In this document: in pieces, positions 46,568 to 57,354 of the stretch
How positions within the stretch are numbered: position 1 is the stretch's first letter
Layout: the number at the start of each line of letters is the position of its first letter
Assembly: GCF_018873765.1 (NCBI RefSeq)
Contig: NC_057918.1
Location: 61,568,871 to 61,632,870, forward strand
Source: Telopea speciosissima
Taxonomy: Eukaryota; Streptophyta; Magnoliopsida; Proteales; Proteaceae
Direction of reading: 5' to 3'
DNA length: 64,000 bases
The notes under the pieces: model-generated
What the model saw: only the letters and a program-made list of their open reading frames with translations
What the model was told of the DNA's origin: nothing
Database searches by the model: none
Made by a program: the position numbers and the translations under genes

Positions 46568-46689
46568 TGTTCTCTGTGCCACAGCACAGCCTGCGCCCAA
46601 ACACATGGGCCTGCCATTCAGGGGGGCAAGGTGATCATTTCGCCCACCCCATGTGTCTGGGCGTAACCTACACCCCGGCATAGAGAACA
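46568..46689. mobile_element. MITE, TGTTCTCTGTGCC family, copy 5
   Basis: TGTTCTCTGTGCCACAGC to CCCCGGCATAGAGAACA; core GGTGATCATTTCGCCCACC. T-rich AA-ended tracts on both sides (46551-46560, 46695-46706) may be a TSD but are low complexity. Confidence 0.65.
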
Positions 46690-47082
46690 TTTGGTTTTTT
46701 TTTTAATGAATCCCGTTGTGTTTTTAATTTGCATAGACTTCTTAAAAGCCAATACCGTTAAATTTAAAATTTTCACTGTAGAGAAAGGAAATCTTATAAC
46801 TAGATACCATAATTACCTGCTTCCCACATTCAAATGGTTGAAGTACCCTCCACACTATTCCAAGAATCTATCCGAGCATCAAGACCCATGAATGAAGATC
46901 TCTCACAATCGTGGGTGACCAAAAACTAATGCTAAATTTGGGGGAAGGGGAAGGGTGGTAAGTGGAGTTTAATCTACAGGTAGGTGTAGGAGCTAGTTAT
47001 TTAGTTTCTATATTCTTAAAGGCAAGATCCACATGGTGAATGGGATGAATGATTAAATAATTAGTACTCAAAAATTGGATAC

Positions 47083-47264
47083 GGATCCTCTATTTCCGCC
47101 CTGCCTCAAATGTCATGCACCCTACACATAGTAAGGTGGAAAAAATTATTTTACCTCTGTTCGGGTAAGGCACTCGGGCAGGGGTAAGGCGTTCTTTTCG
47201 TATCTTGTTGTTTGTGGAATGCACACGACAGTACGGGCAGGGCGAAACTCGGAAGTAGATTACT
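47083..47264. mobile_element. MITE, TCTGCCTTGCCC family, copy 2
   Basis: CTATTTCCGCCCTGCC pairs with GGGCAGGGCGAAACTCGGAAG; inner GGGTAAGGCACTCGGGCAGG motif as in the 24.7-kb copy. Ends approximate. Confidence 0.5.
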
Positions 47265-48030
47265 TGAGTTGTGATGCAAGCACGGTGGAGAGATAAAATA
47301 AGATAATAGAGAAAATAGGATAGGAGGGAAAAGAGATAAAATAAAAAAAACAGGTATGATTATTCTCAGGGAGGTAACTAATACCTTCCTTGATTCGCAA
47401 TCTGATATGACCTGGACCTTTGATCAGATTAGTTTGGATTAGAATCATAATTTTTATTTGTGGATCTTGAAACCTAATCTAGAATCTCAGAGAGAATAAT
47501 TAATGCTTTAGGGATAATTAAATATATTTCCCTTTATTCACCGCATTGGAGAAATTTTCATCTCATTGAAAACTGCATCAGTTTGATGTTTTTTATGTTC
47601 CTAGATCTAACAGCTCATCAACTAGAAAATTATCTGCTCCATTTCCTTTTCTGGTCCATTTTTTCAAGTCTTTCTAATAAGGAGGATGGACCCCACTCAA
47701 GTAGTGAGTTTGGACAGGGGATAGGATGGTGCAGATAATAATCCCTCATCAACTAGCAAAGTTTTTAGTTTGTAATTCAATTTCAGATGATTGGCTATAT
47801 TGGCCTCCTATGGTCAATTTTTACAATATATATTGAGTATGTCAGTCATTCGATCCAATGATAGTTCTCATCATTTAATCTTAAAAAACAAAAGGGGAGG
47901 GGATCTAGACATGCAACGGAATCCTAGCCCCAACCAATAGGAAACAAGAGGGGTGTCCCATGGTTCATCGACAAGGTGATTAAGAGAAAAGAGAATGTTT
48001 ACAACCTTCAAATTTCCTTTAAAAATGGTT

Positions 48031-48167
48031 GGCAGAAAGTTCTCTGTGCCGTAATGTAGGCTACGCTCAGGCACATGGGCCTGCCACTCAGGGGGGCAGG
48101 GTGGTCATTGCACCCACCCCCATGTGCCTGGGTGCAGTCTGCATTGCGGCACAAAGAACAGCGCCCC
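48031..48167. mobile_element. MITE, TGTTCTCTGTGCC family, copy 6, with TSD
   Basis: 137 bp from GGCAGAAAGTTCTCTGTGCC to CACAAAGAACAGCGCCCC. Flanks AAAATGGTT (48022-48030) and AAAATGGTG (48168-48176) match at 8 of 9 bases. The corresponding place in block A (about 41894-41945) has no element. This copy anchors the family to the Mutator type (9-bp TSD). Confidence 0.7.
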
Positions 48168-48659
48168 AAAATGGTGTCACCATCCTACATGACATGGAAA
48201 AAATAAAACCTTTGTTCTATAAAAGACAAAATGTCACTAATAAATTGGCATTTTAATTACATCAAATACTTCGATCATACGGAAGTTCGAACTACGTTAT
48301 TATACGTCTGTCTCTCATCCCATAATAAGAGACAAACATGTACGCAACCTAGCATGTTCTTTTTGTTTGAGTCGCTAGCGAAGGATATGCTAGCACCATC
48401 TCTTTTATCTTTTTTTCTCCCTATATATAAAATGTCCTTGCTGCCCTCATATGTATCCCCATTCCGCTTAGCTCATACAACCTACTCCATAAGCAAAGCT
48501 TTTTTAAGTAACGTATATAAGTCACAAAATGTAAAGGCTCGAGATGCAATGGTAGTAGACAAATGGTTCAACTAAGTTTTATTTTTTTATTTTTTTATTT
48601 TTTTATTTTTTATGTGAATAAAAAATCATCTTATTTTTGTTTTTACCACTTTCATTCTT

Positions 48660-48731
48660 GGGGCATTCCGAGAATCGAACTCGGGACCTCTCGCACCCAA
48701 AGCGAGAATCATACCACTAGACCAAATGCCC
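48660..48731 (-). tRNA. tRNA-Pro (anticodon UGG)
   Basis: 72-nt cloverleaf on the minus strand. The acceptor stem GGGCATT pairs with AATGCCC, followed by discriminator C. The D arm contains GGTCTAGTGGTAT (A box). The anticodon stem CTCGC/GCGAG encloses loop TTTGGGT with anticodon TGG, and the T arm contains GTTCGATTC (B box). CCA is not encoded. A T6 run lies about 40 nt downstream as a possible Pol III stop. No intron. It looks functional. Confidence 0.95.
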
Positions 48732-49140
48732 AGATGTGATTAGAATAGGCTGAGAAGTGAAGAGGAATGAAAGTGATATTTTGCCACGGAGAGCAGTCAA
48801 AGCTAAAGAGACCGTTGACCAAGACTGGAACGCAAAAGGATATGCTTTGATGATGTTTCCTGGAAGCTCATCCATACTATATGGGCCCTTCATGGATGCT
48901 TCCTTGTTTGTGCCCATCTGCTCCTCCCTTTGTCCTGTAACACCAATCCCAATAAAATCTCTCTCTCTCTGTGTGTGGCTCTGGTGGGTGGTGGAATGGA
49001 CGTGTGAGGATACGAGCGAGTGACAGTGATAGTACCGTACCAAAACCCCAAAATTTGAAAAGAGAAAGAGACATAATGCTGTACTTGTAAGTTGTAACAT
49101 TATATTAACTTTATGAAGATCTCCTTGATCTCCTAAACTT

Positions 49141-49679
49141 AATGAGATCCTCATAAAGTTAATTACCGGTCAAGAAAATTCGGGTCTTTGTTAAAGTCTT
49201 GATCGATCTATTTTCAAAACCTCTCAAGGATGCTTAACCGTGGTTCATTTTTCCCTTATGCCTTTAAATTAAATATTTATGTATAAAATGATATTATTTT
49301 ATTATTGAATAAGGATAATTTTGTAATCTTTTGATTGATTGATATTGCTCTTCAAACAATTACCAATCATAAGTATATTCAGTATCTCAAGGATAATGTA
49401 TGTTTTTTTTCCTTAAATATAATTTTCATTCTTTCATCAAAAAAATCTTTATGAAGATCTCTCACTAATAAGATAGGCAAAAGGTTTTGTACATAACTGT
49501 GCATGGTGTATGGTTGTGCTTTCAATCGTTGGATGGGCATGATCATGCACAATACATAGTCTCTCATCTTGATCAGACTCCATCTAATGGTTGCAGACAC
49601 GATCGTGCACCATGCATGGTTTGTGTATGAAAATTCTCCCCTATAAGATATGTACAAACTATAAAGGAGAGGGTGGATC
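49141..49679. other. Gene-free stretch
   Basis: No gene. Phrases around 49490-49630 (CATGGTGTATGG / CCATGCATGG, ATGATCATGCACAATACAT / ACGATCGTGCACCATGCAT) are inverted, suggesting a small decayed hairpin. Confidence 0.4.
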
Positions 49680-49832
49680 CCAAGGGATCATTATCCTCTC
49701 CGGTTCCCCACCCAATACAGTTGTCTGGCTCCTCTCATAAGAGGTCAAAAATGACGACCTAACCCCCTGCCCAAACATACTGCTCGAGTGAGGTTAAGTC
49801 GTCATTTCCGCCTCCCTATGAGAGGAACTGGA
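49680..49832. mobile_element. Mutator-like MITE, ATTATCCTCTCC family, copy 4
   Basis: GGGATCATTATCCTCTCCGG at the left; inner CTCCTCTCATAAGAGG / CCTCCCTATGAGAGGAAC inverted pair and GACGACCTAAC / GTTAAGTCGTC. The right terminus is missing, truncated at the adjoining CATGG fragment. Confidence 0.6.
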
Positions 49833-49844
49833 CACTAAATTTGG

Positions 49845-49968
49845 ATCAGTCAGTTTTATCCTTGTTTTCTTTTATAAAAAAAACTAAATTTTATTACATT
49901 TTTATCCTTATCCGTACTAATCCACTGATACAGGATCGATCGATCCAATACCGATTCCTCAAACCATG
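49845..49968. mobile_element. CATGG-family fragment
   Basis: Ends GATCCAATACCGATTCCTCAA then ACCATG, matching the end of the CATGG elements in the orientation of copy A; the other half is missing. Inserted next to or cut by the MITE at 49680-49832. Confidence 0.5.
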
Positions 49969-50439
49969 CCTATGTGGGTATGAATTACAAACCGAAACTA
50001 TTTATCGAAATCAAATCAAATCGATTCGGTTCAGGTTTTAAAAAAGTTAATCTGTTCAATAAACGTTGTGATTTAATTTTGAACCAATAAACCATTGGTT
50101 TTGAACCAGGACACTATATGACCAAAATCATAATATTGGACTAGATGCCATGGTTAAAGCCCAGAAGCATCTGATATCTTTATTAGGCTTCAATAATATG
50201 TTTGTTCCGAATTGGACCCAGAATTATTAACTCAAATTACAACAAAAACAAAATCGAAATCAGTAAAACCTCCTATTTACCAAAAAAAAAATCAGTAAAA
50301 CCTCCTTACCACCAAAAAAAAAAAACAAAGTAAAACCATTTTAATTGCAACTGTTTATGAATGGTTCGATTTCAATTTCTACCTTTCCTATCTTGAACTG
50401 AAATCGAATCAATAAACCATTTTAGTCCAATTGTACAAA
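49969..50439. other. Gene-free stretch
   Basis: AT-rich with repeated AACCGAAAC/GAACCA motifs and duplicated AAAATCAGTAAAACCTCC phrases near 50260-50310. No gene. Confidence 0.4.
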
Positions 50440-50830
50440 GTAGTAAGGAAAGTGCATGTGTTGCTGTCGAGATCTTCCCTATGCGGTCTGACCTGGTCAT
50501 GCGCAATCCTACACATTGATAGAACCAGAAGACAAGGAGAGTTAGCACCCCGGAGTGTACTTCGATGGAAGTCCCCCCGGAGTGTACTTCGGAGGAAGTC
50601 CCTCCGATGCCTAAGTCAGATCTCAGGACTAAACAACAGTTAACGAGGCCGGATATGGATCATTTGGTTCTAGAGTCTCTCCAATATCAAAACTGAAGGC
50701 CTAGTTCTCAAAGTCCTACCTTCTCTCTTTCTGCTTCTACTATATATCTCTGGCCTTGTTCCCAAAATGCCTTCCTGCTCATTAGGGTTACGTAGCCTTT
50801 AAGGCAAGTTGGTGATCTTAGTGAGAACCG
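50440..50830 (+). mobile_element. LTR-like fragment with 28-bp tandem unit
   Basis: CCCGGAGTGTACTTCG-(G/A)(T/G)GGAAGTCCC occurs twice in tandem (about 50557-50612), then CCTAAGTCAGATCTCAGG. This wording is common near the R-U5 part of plant Gypsy LTRs. No coding domain; ends uncertain. Confidence 0.4.
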
Positions 50831-51936
50831 TTAACTGAATTATCAGTATCTATCAGTGGTTATGCCTTCAGTAGTCCATGTATAAAGTTCGTTTATGCAT
50901 TCCTTCGGCATGAGGTTGTGATTGGGAACCCAATCGGTTTGCAAGTGTTTCTTCCTTGGGCCGGTCCCTGATTTGGCCTTATTACACATAGTGATTGGCA
51001 TTGCAGATTGAATATGACTTATATCATAAGTCCCCCACTCCTTCGAGTCTTCATGAAAAGTCCCGATGAAATAAGATGAAGTTTTTGAAAACTTGTAGGG
51101 TCCGAGGTGTGAAGTGGCACATGGCATGTGTATCATTGGAAATAGGGAACCTACCAAAAGATACATTAACATCCTCAATCCACCAAGGTATAGTATGTGA
51201 ACAGTATTTATTGGCCAATTTTATAGCATATTTTTATTTATATATTAATTTATCATAAGTAATTAATTTACACTTTAGGTTAGAAATTTTAAAAAACAAG
51301 TGGAGAAAAAAGCTTGGAGTATGAAAACAAATCAAAGGTCGAGTCTTGGTGGTCGGAACTAAATTAGTACTATTATAATCTGAACTTTAAATTTTGAAGG
51401 GAGCGGAGCAGATTTTGGCAAAATAAGTGGATTGAATTCATATCTGAATATGTTGCTCCACCTGCAGTTGCTTCCACTATCTTTGGTGTCAGCAATTTCT
51501 TGATTACCACCGGCAACTTCGTCTATTCCTCTTACTATGTGGATTGTGTTGCGGTTCCCTATTTCTGCAAGTGAAAGTAATCCGTGTTTTAGCCTAGGCA
51601 TTTGAAATTAAGAGAAGTGGGAGCAGGGTAGGGGTGCTGCGAGGAGTGAGGGCAAGGCTGGCCGCAGGGAGTGGTAAGGGGAGGAGAGGAGGGGGAGCTA
51701 GAGCCAGTGTGGGAGGTAGAGGGGGAGAGGAAGCCGGGAAGGAGGTAGAGACGAAAAGAAAGCTGAGAAGGAGGGTGAAATTATAGAAATACCCTAACTT
51801 AAAAAGTTGACAATATGATGCGGGATGGACAAATAAATTCGGTGACAATAATAAGTTGTAACCGGGTTGGTTACAAACAGCTTTACCCTTAAGTAAATAT
51901 GGTTAAGTTTACGGTATGAAAAAAATATCACCAAAT
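50831..51936. other. Gene-free stretch
   Basis: A 111-codon minus-strand frame (50843-51178) and an 84-codon proline/leucine-rich frame (51594-51848, from a GGGAG-rich tract) have no recognisable domain. Nothing else seen. Confidence 0.35.
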
Positions 51937-52040
51937 ACCCCAAGGGGTCAGCTCAGTTGGCAAAAGACCAACTCCTCAAATAAGAGGTCATGAGTTCAAA
52001 CCTATTAACGTTCTCTAATTCCCACAAAAAGAAAAAAAAA
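51937..52040 (+). mobile_element. tRNA-derived SINE with perfect TSD
   Basis: 104-bp element with Pol III A box GGTCAGCTCAGTTGGC (51946-51961), B box GAGTTCAAACC (51992-52002) and an A-rich tail (52025-52040). A perfect 10-bp TSD ATCACCAAAT flanks it (51927-51936 and 52041-52050). Head, tail and TSD together define a complete SINE insertion. Confidence 0.85.
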
Positions 52041-52136
52041 ATCACCAAATTAAATCACAAGTTTCTTTTATTTTATGTCTGTGTGTATTAAAGAAGTACC
52101 TTTTAGACAGAATGGACTACTCATGTTCCTTTCAAG

Positions 52137-52279
52137 TAGGGATGTAAACGGATTGAATTCGGCTCGAATACAGATCGGATGTGATTGGATCCGGATATTC
52201 CCTGGCCGAATACGGATACCTCTAAACTGATTCGGATGCAAATCGAATTCAAATTTTTGACCATCCGTTTACATCTCTG
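52137..52279. mobile_element. hAT-like MITE (TAGGGATGTAAACGG ends)
   Basis: TAGGGATGTAAACGGATTG at the left pairs with CCATCCGTTTACATCTCTG at the right; interior CGGATAC-type motifs resemble the element at 45276. TSD decayed. Confidence 0.55.
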
Positions 52280-52599
52280 CCTTGTGTAACCCGAACCTTT
52301 CTCCCCCTAGCGGATACAATTCACTCTCAATCCATATTTCTTAGATCATGATTCTCTTCTCCTCATATTCTAGAACCTATTGAATCTTCAAAAACCCTCA
52401 AGATCATTATTTACTTAATTTTTTATTATAAAGTATTCGGATTTTTTTTTCGGATGGATTTTTATTGGAGTATTCGGATTTTTTTCCCGGATATCTTTAT
52501 ACGAATACGGATGTCCCTAAATAGATATGGATGCAGATATTTCTCATGGTACGGTACAAGTTTTTTTTTTTTTGTGGGTAAATCTCATGGTACAAGTAA

Positions 52600-53433
52600 C
52601 AAGTGGATATAATTCAAGATTTGGATGAAATTTTACACATACGCTCAAAATAGTCAAATAAGGTCATCCTAAAAGTTCCGGCTCAAATCGGGAAGGTTCG
52701 AGCACCGAAATTATGCTAGGGGCAAAATGGTCATTTCACATTTAATGGAGACCAAACATCATCATATTTGAATGAAATCTTACGTACAAGTTTAAAATAT
52801 CTAAATAAGGTCATCCTAAGAGTTTCGGCTCAAATCGGGAAAGTTTAGACACAGGGATAATATCATAAGCAAAATGCTCATTTCGCATTAAATGGTGACC
52901 AAACAGCATCGGATATAAATGAAAATTTATGCACAAACTCAAAATAGATCAATAAGGCCATCGTAAGAGTTTTAGCTCAAATCTGAAAGTTTCTGATACT
53001 AAAACAGCATCAAGGGCAAAATTATCATTTTCTCCAATAGCATCGCATTTGGGTGAAATTGTGTCTGGATTGAGAATGGCTAAATAAGGTTATCCTAGGA
53101 ATGTTTAACAACACAAGAAAAAGGAAGACACCAAATCGGGAAAGTTTAGACACAAGGATAATATCAGAAGCAAATTGCTCATTTCACATTAAATGGCGAC
53201 CAAACAGCATCGGTTATAAATGAAAATTTATGCACAGACTCAAAATAGATCAATAAGGCCATCGCAAGAGTTTTAGCTCAAATCTGAAAGTTTCTGATAC
53301 TGAAACAGCATCAAGGGCAAAATTATCATTTTCTCAAATAGCATCGCATTTGGGTGAAATTGTGTATGGATTGAGAATGGCTAAATAAAGTTATCCTAGG
53401 AATGTTTAACAACACAAGAAAAAGGAAGACACC
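52600..53433. repeat. Tandem repeat array, about 122- and 301-bp periods
   Basis: 52832-53132 and 53133-53433 are adjacent, nearly identical 301-bp units (AAATCGGGAAAGTTTAGACAC start, AAGGAAGACACC end). Each contains, and is preceded by, diverged units of about 120 bp sharing AAATAAGGTCATCCTAA, GGCTCAAATCGGGAA and GGGCAAAATGGTCATTT. Non-coding higher-order array. Confidence 0.8.
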
Positions 53434-54391
53434 AATGATTTAATTTTATGGTTTAACAATATAAGAAAAATAATAATGGAGATAAAAAGAAATATAAACA
53501 TAATAATAAAATAAGCTAGATCAAAACCTCACTTGAACATCATAGCTAGCTAGGTAAGTTTTTTGATTGCTTCTGTAAATAGGGATTTTTTGGGACTTCC
53601 ATTAGTAAGCCAGATAGGACCTATTTTTTTTATTAATAATTTATCTCTGCAGGAAATTATATAATGAAGATAATTAATGAAAAAATGAAGCTAAAAAATC
53701 TGCAAGATTAATCTAAAAGTCAATAGATTAGTAGAAGAACTTACCAATTAAAATCACCCTTTATCGTCCTCAAAAACTGTAGATTGGTGAGGTGCTTAAG
53801 CTAGTCATGGGGATTTTTATGCTGAGGCCACCCTACATGTCTTAGGTGTTGACGGGAGACAAGGTATTGGAGATCCTCTTCCCCTTTTATATAATCTAGC
53901 AGTTGTAAGCAGTGAACAAACAATGGCAGTGAAAACAAAATGATAATCAACTACCTCAGGTCCAAAAGTCGCCTCCAAACGTTGTTGCCCAACCCCGATG
54001 TTCTCCTGCAATCATTGTATGCTCCGACGACTATCGTCATATCTCAATAATGGTCGTTCACGAGGTTGCTTTCTTGTCTCTCTCAGAATACACATGAATG
54101 ATGGTTGTTCTTATGCATACCACAACCAAGCTGGCTAGAACCCCTTTCCCTATTATAATCCCATAAGCTCAAATTCAGGGGACTTTTAGCACGTCAAACA
54201 GAGACGCACAAAGTGATTAATAGGGGCACGAGCTAGGGCCAAGAGGCGTGCAGGCGCGCAACTAAGCCGATGCGCACACGGTAGGCTGATGTGTGTGCAC
54301 CATTGATTATGGATTAAAAATTTAAACCTCCACAAAATTGCGAGCGTCCGTCGCAAATCTCTTTCATCCCAAATCAAACCAAAACCTTAAT
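53434..54391. other. Gene-free stretch
   Basis: No domain recognised in the short frames (for example minus 53817-54011). If the primer-binding-like site at 54392 is real, this is the degenerate internal region of a minus-strand LTR element. Confidence 0.35.
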
Positions 54392-54404
54392 GGCTTTGAT
54401 ACCA
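54392..54404 (-). other. Primer-binding-site-like sequence of an LTR element
   Basis: Minus strand reads TGGTATCAAAGCC, one change from the TGGTATCAGAGCC initiator-tRNA-Met primer site of plant retroelements, and just upstream is TTTACAT, where an LTR would end in CA. A TATA-like ATATATAAGC on the minus strand (about 54690-54700) lies where an LTR promoter would be. No matching second LTR was found. Confidence 0.4.
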
Positions 54405-55370
54405 ATGTAAATAAATTACTACCCGCTAGGGTCTTACTTAAATGGAGATGGGAACACATCGAAAGGATCTCGGACGAATTTGGTTACAAGTTTTACGAAC
54501 TCGAACAATCTTCTTCAATCTCTAGATATTTTGAAAGATTTTTCCAAAGAAAACTCCACAACACAAATCCTTAGGAACAGATGAAATCCCACAAAGAACA
54601 CACTAGTAACTTGGTGAATAAAATTGAAAGTGATAAAGAGAAATCAATGTTGCAATAATATAATAAGGTTTTGGGGTGACTTGATTATGCTTATATATAA
54701 TCAATCCCCACCTCCTCACAATGTCTCACGCTAAATAGGAATCACAAAGAGAGAAGAGACCTAAAGGGTAAAGGCCACCTCCTTAAGTGGCCAACCCAAC
54801 TGGTCCAATCGACTGCCCCATGGGTGGGCACCAAACCCGAATCGAGTATGTACTCAAGTTTGGTTGACACTGAGAAACCCTCAAATTCAAAGTTGAACAC
54901 AATTGGCAATATGAGTTATCTGCACCAAATTGCCAAGAGCGCCCTCAATTCAAAGCTGAATATAATTGCTAACATGAGCTATCTACACGATTACCCCCGA
55001 ACCCTTTGGTTCAATGTCACACGACTAACTTCAGATCCTTCCATTCAAAGTCATGCAGCAACCTCTGAATCCTTCGATTCAATATCACACGGCTGGAATG
55101 AATTGTCTTTCCGGCCTTTCGTTCCTTCTATCCTCCAAAGGAGCGTGAATGAGAGAATCCGATTCGAGAATGTCTAGATTTTGTTTTTTCTTTGTGTCCG
55201 ATCGAAAGAAAGTAGCAGGCTAGCAGCACATGAAAAGAAATTACATAATTCAAGAAAAGCATTGGCCAACCCAAGCCCAGCCAATGGCAGAGAAGATAGA
55301 ACCAAATTGAGCCCAAGACACACTGTTCATGTCGTTCTTAACCCATTAGACAAGTGTCACCCCAAAAGCA
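54405..55370. other. Possible LTR region, no gene
   Basis: Includes a doubled phrase TCAAAG(C/T)TGAA(C/T)A(C/T)AATTG...ATGAG(C/T)TATCT (about 54890 and 54950). No coding domain recognised. Confidence 0.35.
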
Positions 55371-55546
55371 TTGAATCCCCTACAATTCTCTGCCCGTCCA
55401 TTCCCTGCAATTCCTCTCATAGGGACAGAAATGACCATCCTACCCCCTGTCCGAACAAACTGCCCGAGTGGGGTCCACCCCTCTTCTATTAGAGGGACTT
55501 GAGGAAATGGACCAGGTAGAGAATTGCAAGAGATAATTTTCCTTGA
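55371..55546. mobile_element. Mutator-like MITE, ATTATCCTCTCC family, copy 5
   Basis: TACAATTCTCTGCCCGTCCA pairs with TGGACCAGGTAGAGAATTG; inner AATTCCTCTCATAGGG / CTATTAGAGGGACTT. The right end AGAGATAATTTTCC is the family terminus; the left terminus is missing. Confidence 0.6.
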
Positions 55547-55857
55547 AGAACGTGGGACAATCAATGTCCATTTGATTGAGTTGAATGGCTAAGAAAGGTT
55601 ATGACTTTTAGGGTTTGGTTTTGAAATTTAACTTAATCTATCCAGTGCTAATGAATAAAATGTACGAGAGGAAACCCAGAAAAGTCAATGGGCCAAATTC
55701 TGATGTGATCTACGACATTTGAAACAATCCAAGGTTCTATCCTAGACTTAGAGGTAGTGGGGAATCTTTGGCAAAAATTTTGCATGTTTCCACCGGTTTT
55801 TTTTTTTTGGTAGACGTATGCAATATATATTTGATAAAAAAAACAATAAAATGAGGG

Positions 55858-56123
55858 CATGGTTTGAGGTATCGGTATCATATCAGATGATATGTATCGA
55901 TTTTGCTAGTCATCGATTCTGATATTGTGTCGATACCATATCGGTGAAACGGTGTAGACAAGCGGCAAAATAGTTTAAAAAAAATAAAAATAGAAACTAG
56001 TATTTTAAGGAAAATTTAAGGGCACATTTATTTGATACGGTCAATCAGTGCTGATACTATATCGGTATCGTATTGGTTTTGCAGGTGACCAATAACCGAT
56101 CTGATATAGTTCATTAAACCATG
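55858..56123 (+). mobile_element. hAT-like MITE, CATGG family, copy D
   Basis: CATGGTTTGAGGTATCGG to TCATTAAACCATG. Flanks AATGAGGG (55850-55857) and AATGAGAG (56124-56131) match at 7 of 8. Interior as in copies B and C. Confidence 0.75.
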
Positions 56124-56999
56124 AATGAGAGTTTAAGATAACCGAAACCCAAAATTACAGATTCTCCAAAAAGTTTGCAGAACTTGAACTGGTTATTCTA
56201 CATGGATGATGGAGATCAACTCAACAAAGATGCTCTTACCAAATTAGGGTTTCACAAACCCTAATTCTCAAACCTAAGAGAGGAAGCAGAAGAATATGAG
56301 GAGAGAGATTGCCACAAATTGTTGGCTATTTGTAGAATTGTATTTATCTTTCCTCTCTTGGTACTTATTTATAGAATATCATCTAATAGTCTCCCATACT
56401 AAGTGTGCTAACCAAATGGTGTGATCCTATATGGTGTTTCCATTGAGTCTAACTCATTTATAGCAATTAGTATTATTTACCTAATAAATAGCACTAATTA
56501 ACAATAATTGCAACAACAATTAAAAATAACATGTAAACCCTGAGTGATAGAAAATATGACATTTAATTCCCTCCACTTTAAACATCGTATAACTGAGTTT
56601 CAAATATGAAAAATTCAATTATCAAAAACCCTAATCAATTGAAACAACTAGTACAGAAAATCTCAACCATTGATTGGATATAAAACAAATATATTATATT
56701 TTTTAAATATATTTACGGGAAAAGGATAGGCATACCGCCTACATGTGGCAAGCTAGTGGGCTGCACCAATAGGGGCACGAGACGAGACATCATATAAGGG
56801 CAAAAGAATCATTTCAATGACAGAAAAAATAGACACAAGGGGTTCTTACTTGTGGTATACCAACATTTTTTCTAATATACCTATAAAAAAAAAAATTTCT
56901 AATATTTAATAATATTATTATTATTAAAATGATAATATAAATTATCGGATCCATGTAGCCGACCTCATTTAGTTGGGATAAGATTATGGTTGTTATTGT
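56124..56999. other. Gene-free AT-rich stretch
   Basis: No gene recognised. It contains AT-rich, possibly LTR-derived leader sequence (TACTTATTTATAGAATATC, about 56362). Confidence 0.35.
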
Positions 57000-57354
57000 C
57001 ATGGTTTAAAATATAGATGTGTATAATATTGACAGATGCGTCTCTTTTTTAAAAAAAACGTATTGTATCAAATGTATTGATAAATATCGACCGATGCATG
57101 TCGATACGATACAATATGTTATGGTTGATACGTATTGATAGACTTGATACATACTAATATTACCGTATATGCATGATATATGACATATTTTGCTTGTCTA
57201 TATTGTTTTTTGTATCCAAAAATGTATTTTCTATTGTATTTTAATCATTTCCATGCATTTTTCCACCGATTGATACATATCTCTAATACAATACAATACA
57301 TCACTTAGAATCACCCAACCGATACGATACCCGATACCAATACTTTAAACCTTG
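57000..57354 (+). mobile_element. hAT-like MITE, CATGG family, copy E (diverged)
   Basis: CATGGTTTAAAATATAG to ACTTTAAACCTTG, longer than the other copies. Flanks GTTATTGT / GTTGTTGA match at 6 of 8. Interior of ATACGATAC/TATTGATA motifs. Confidence 0.55.

Larger units (their letters stand above)
44440..49140. repeat. Diverged segmental duplication, block B
   Basis: Counterpart of block A in the same order and orientation (pairs listed there). It lacks any copy of the kinase ORF on its left side and carries different insertions: 45276-45629, 46568-46689, 47083-47264, 48031-48167 and the tRNA-Pro segment. A decayed hairpin-MITE end (AATTGGAAAGGATTTTAATTC) lies near 44690-44712. Confidence 0.75.

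Noticed and set aside
48717-49154. 145-codon minus-strand frame overlapping the tRNA edge
   Set aside because: The homologous segment in block A does not keep the frame open and no domain is visible.
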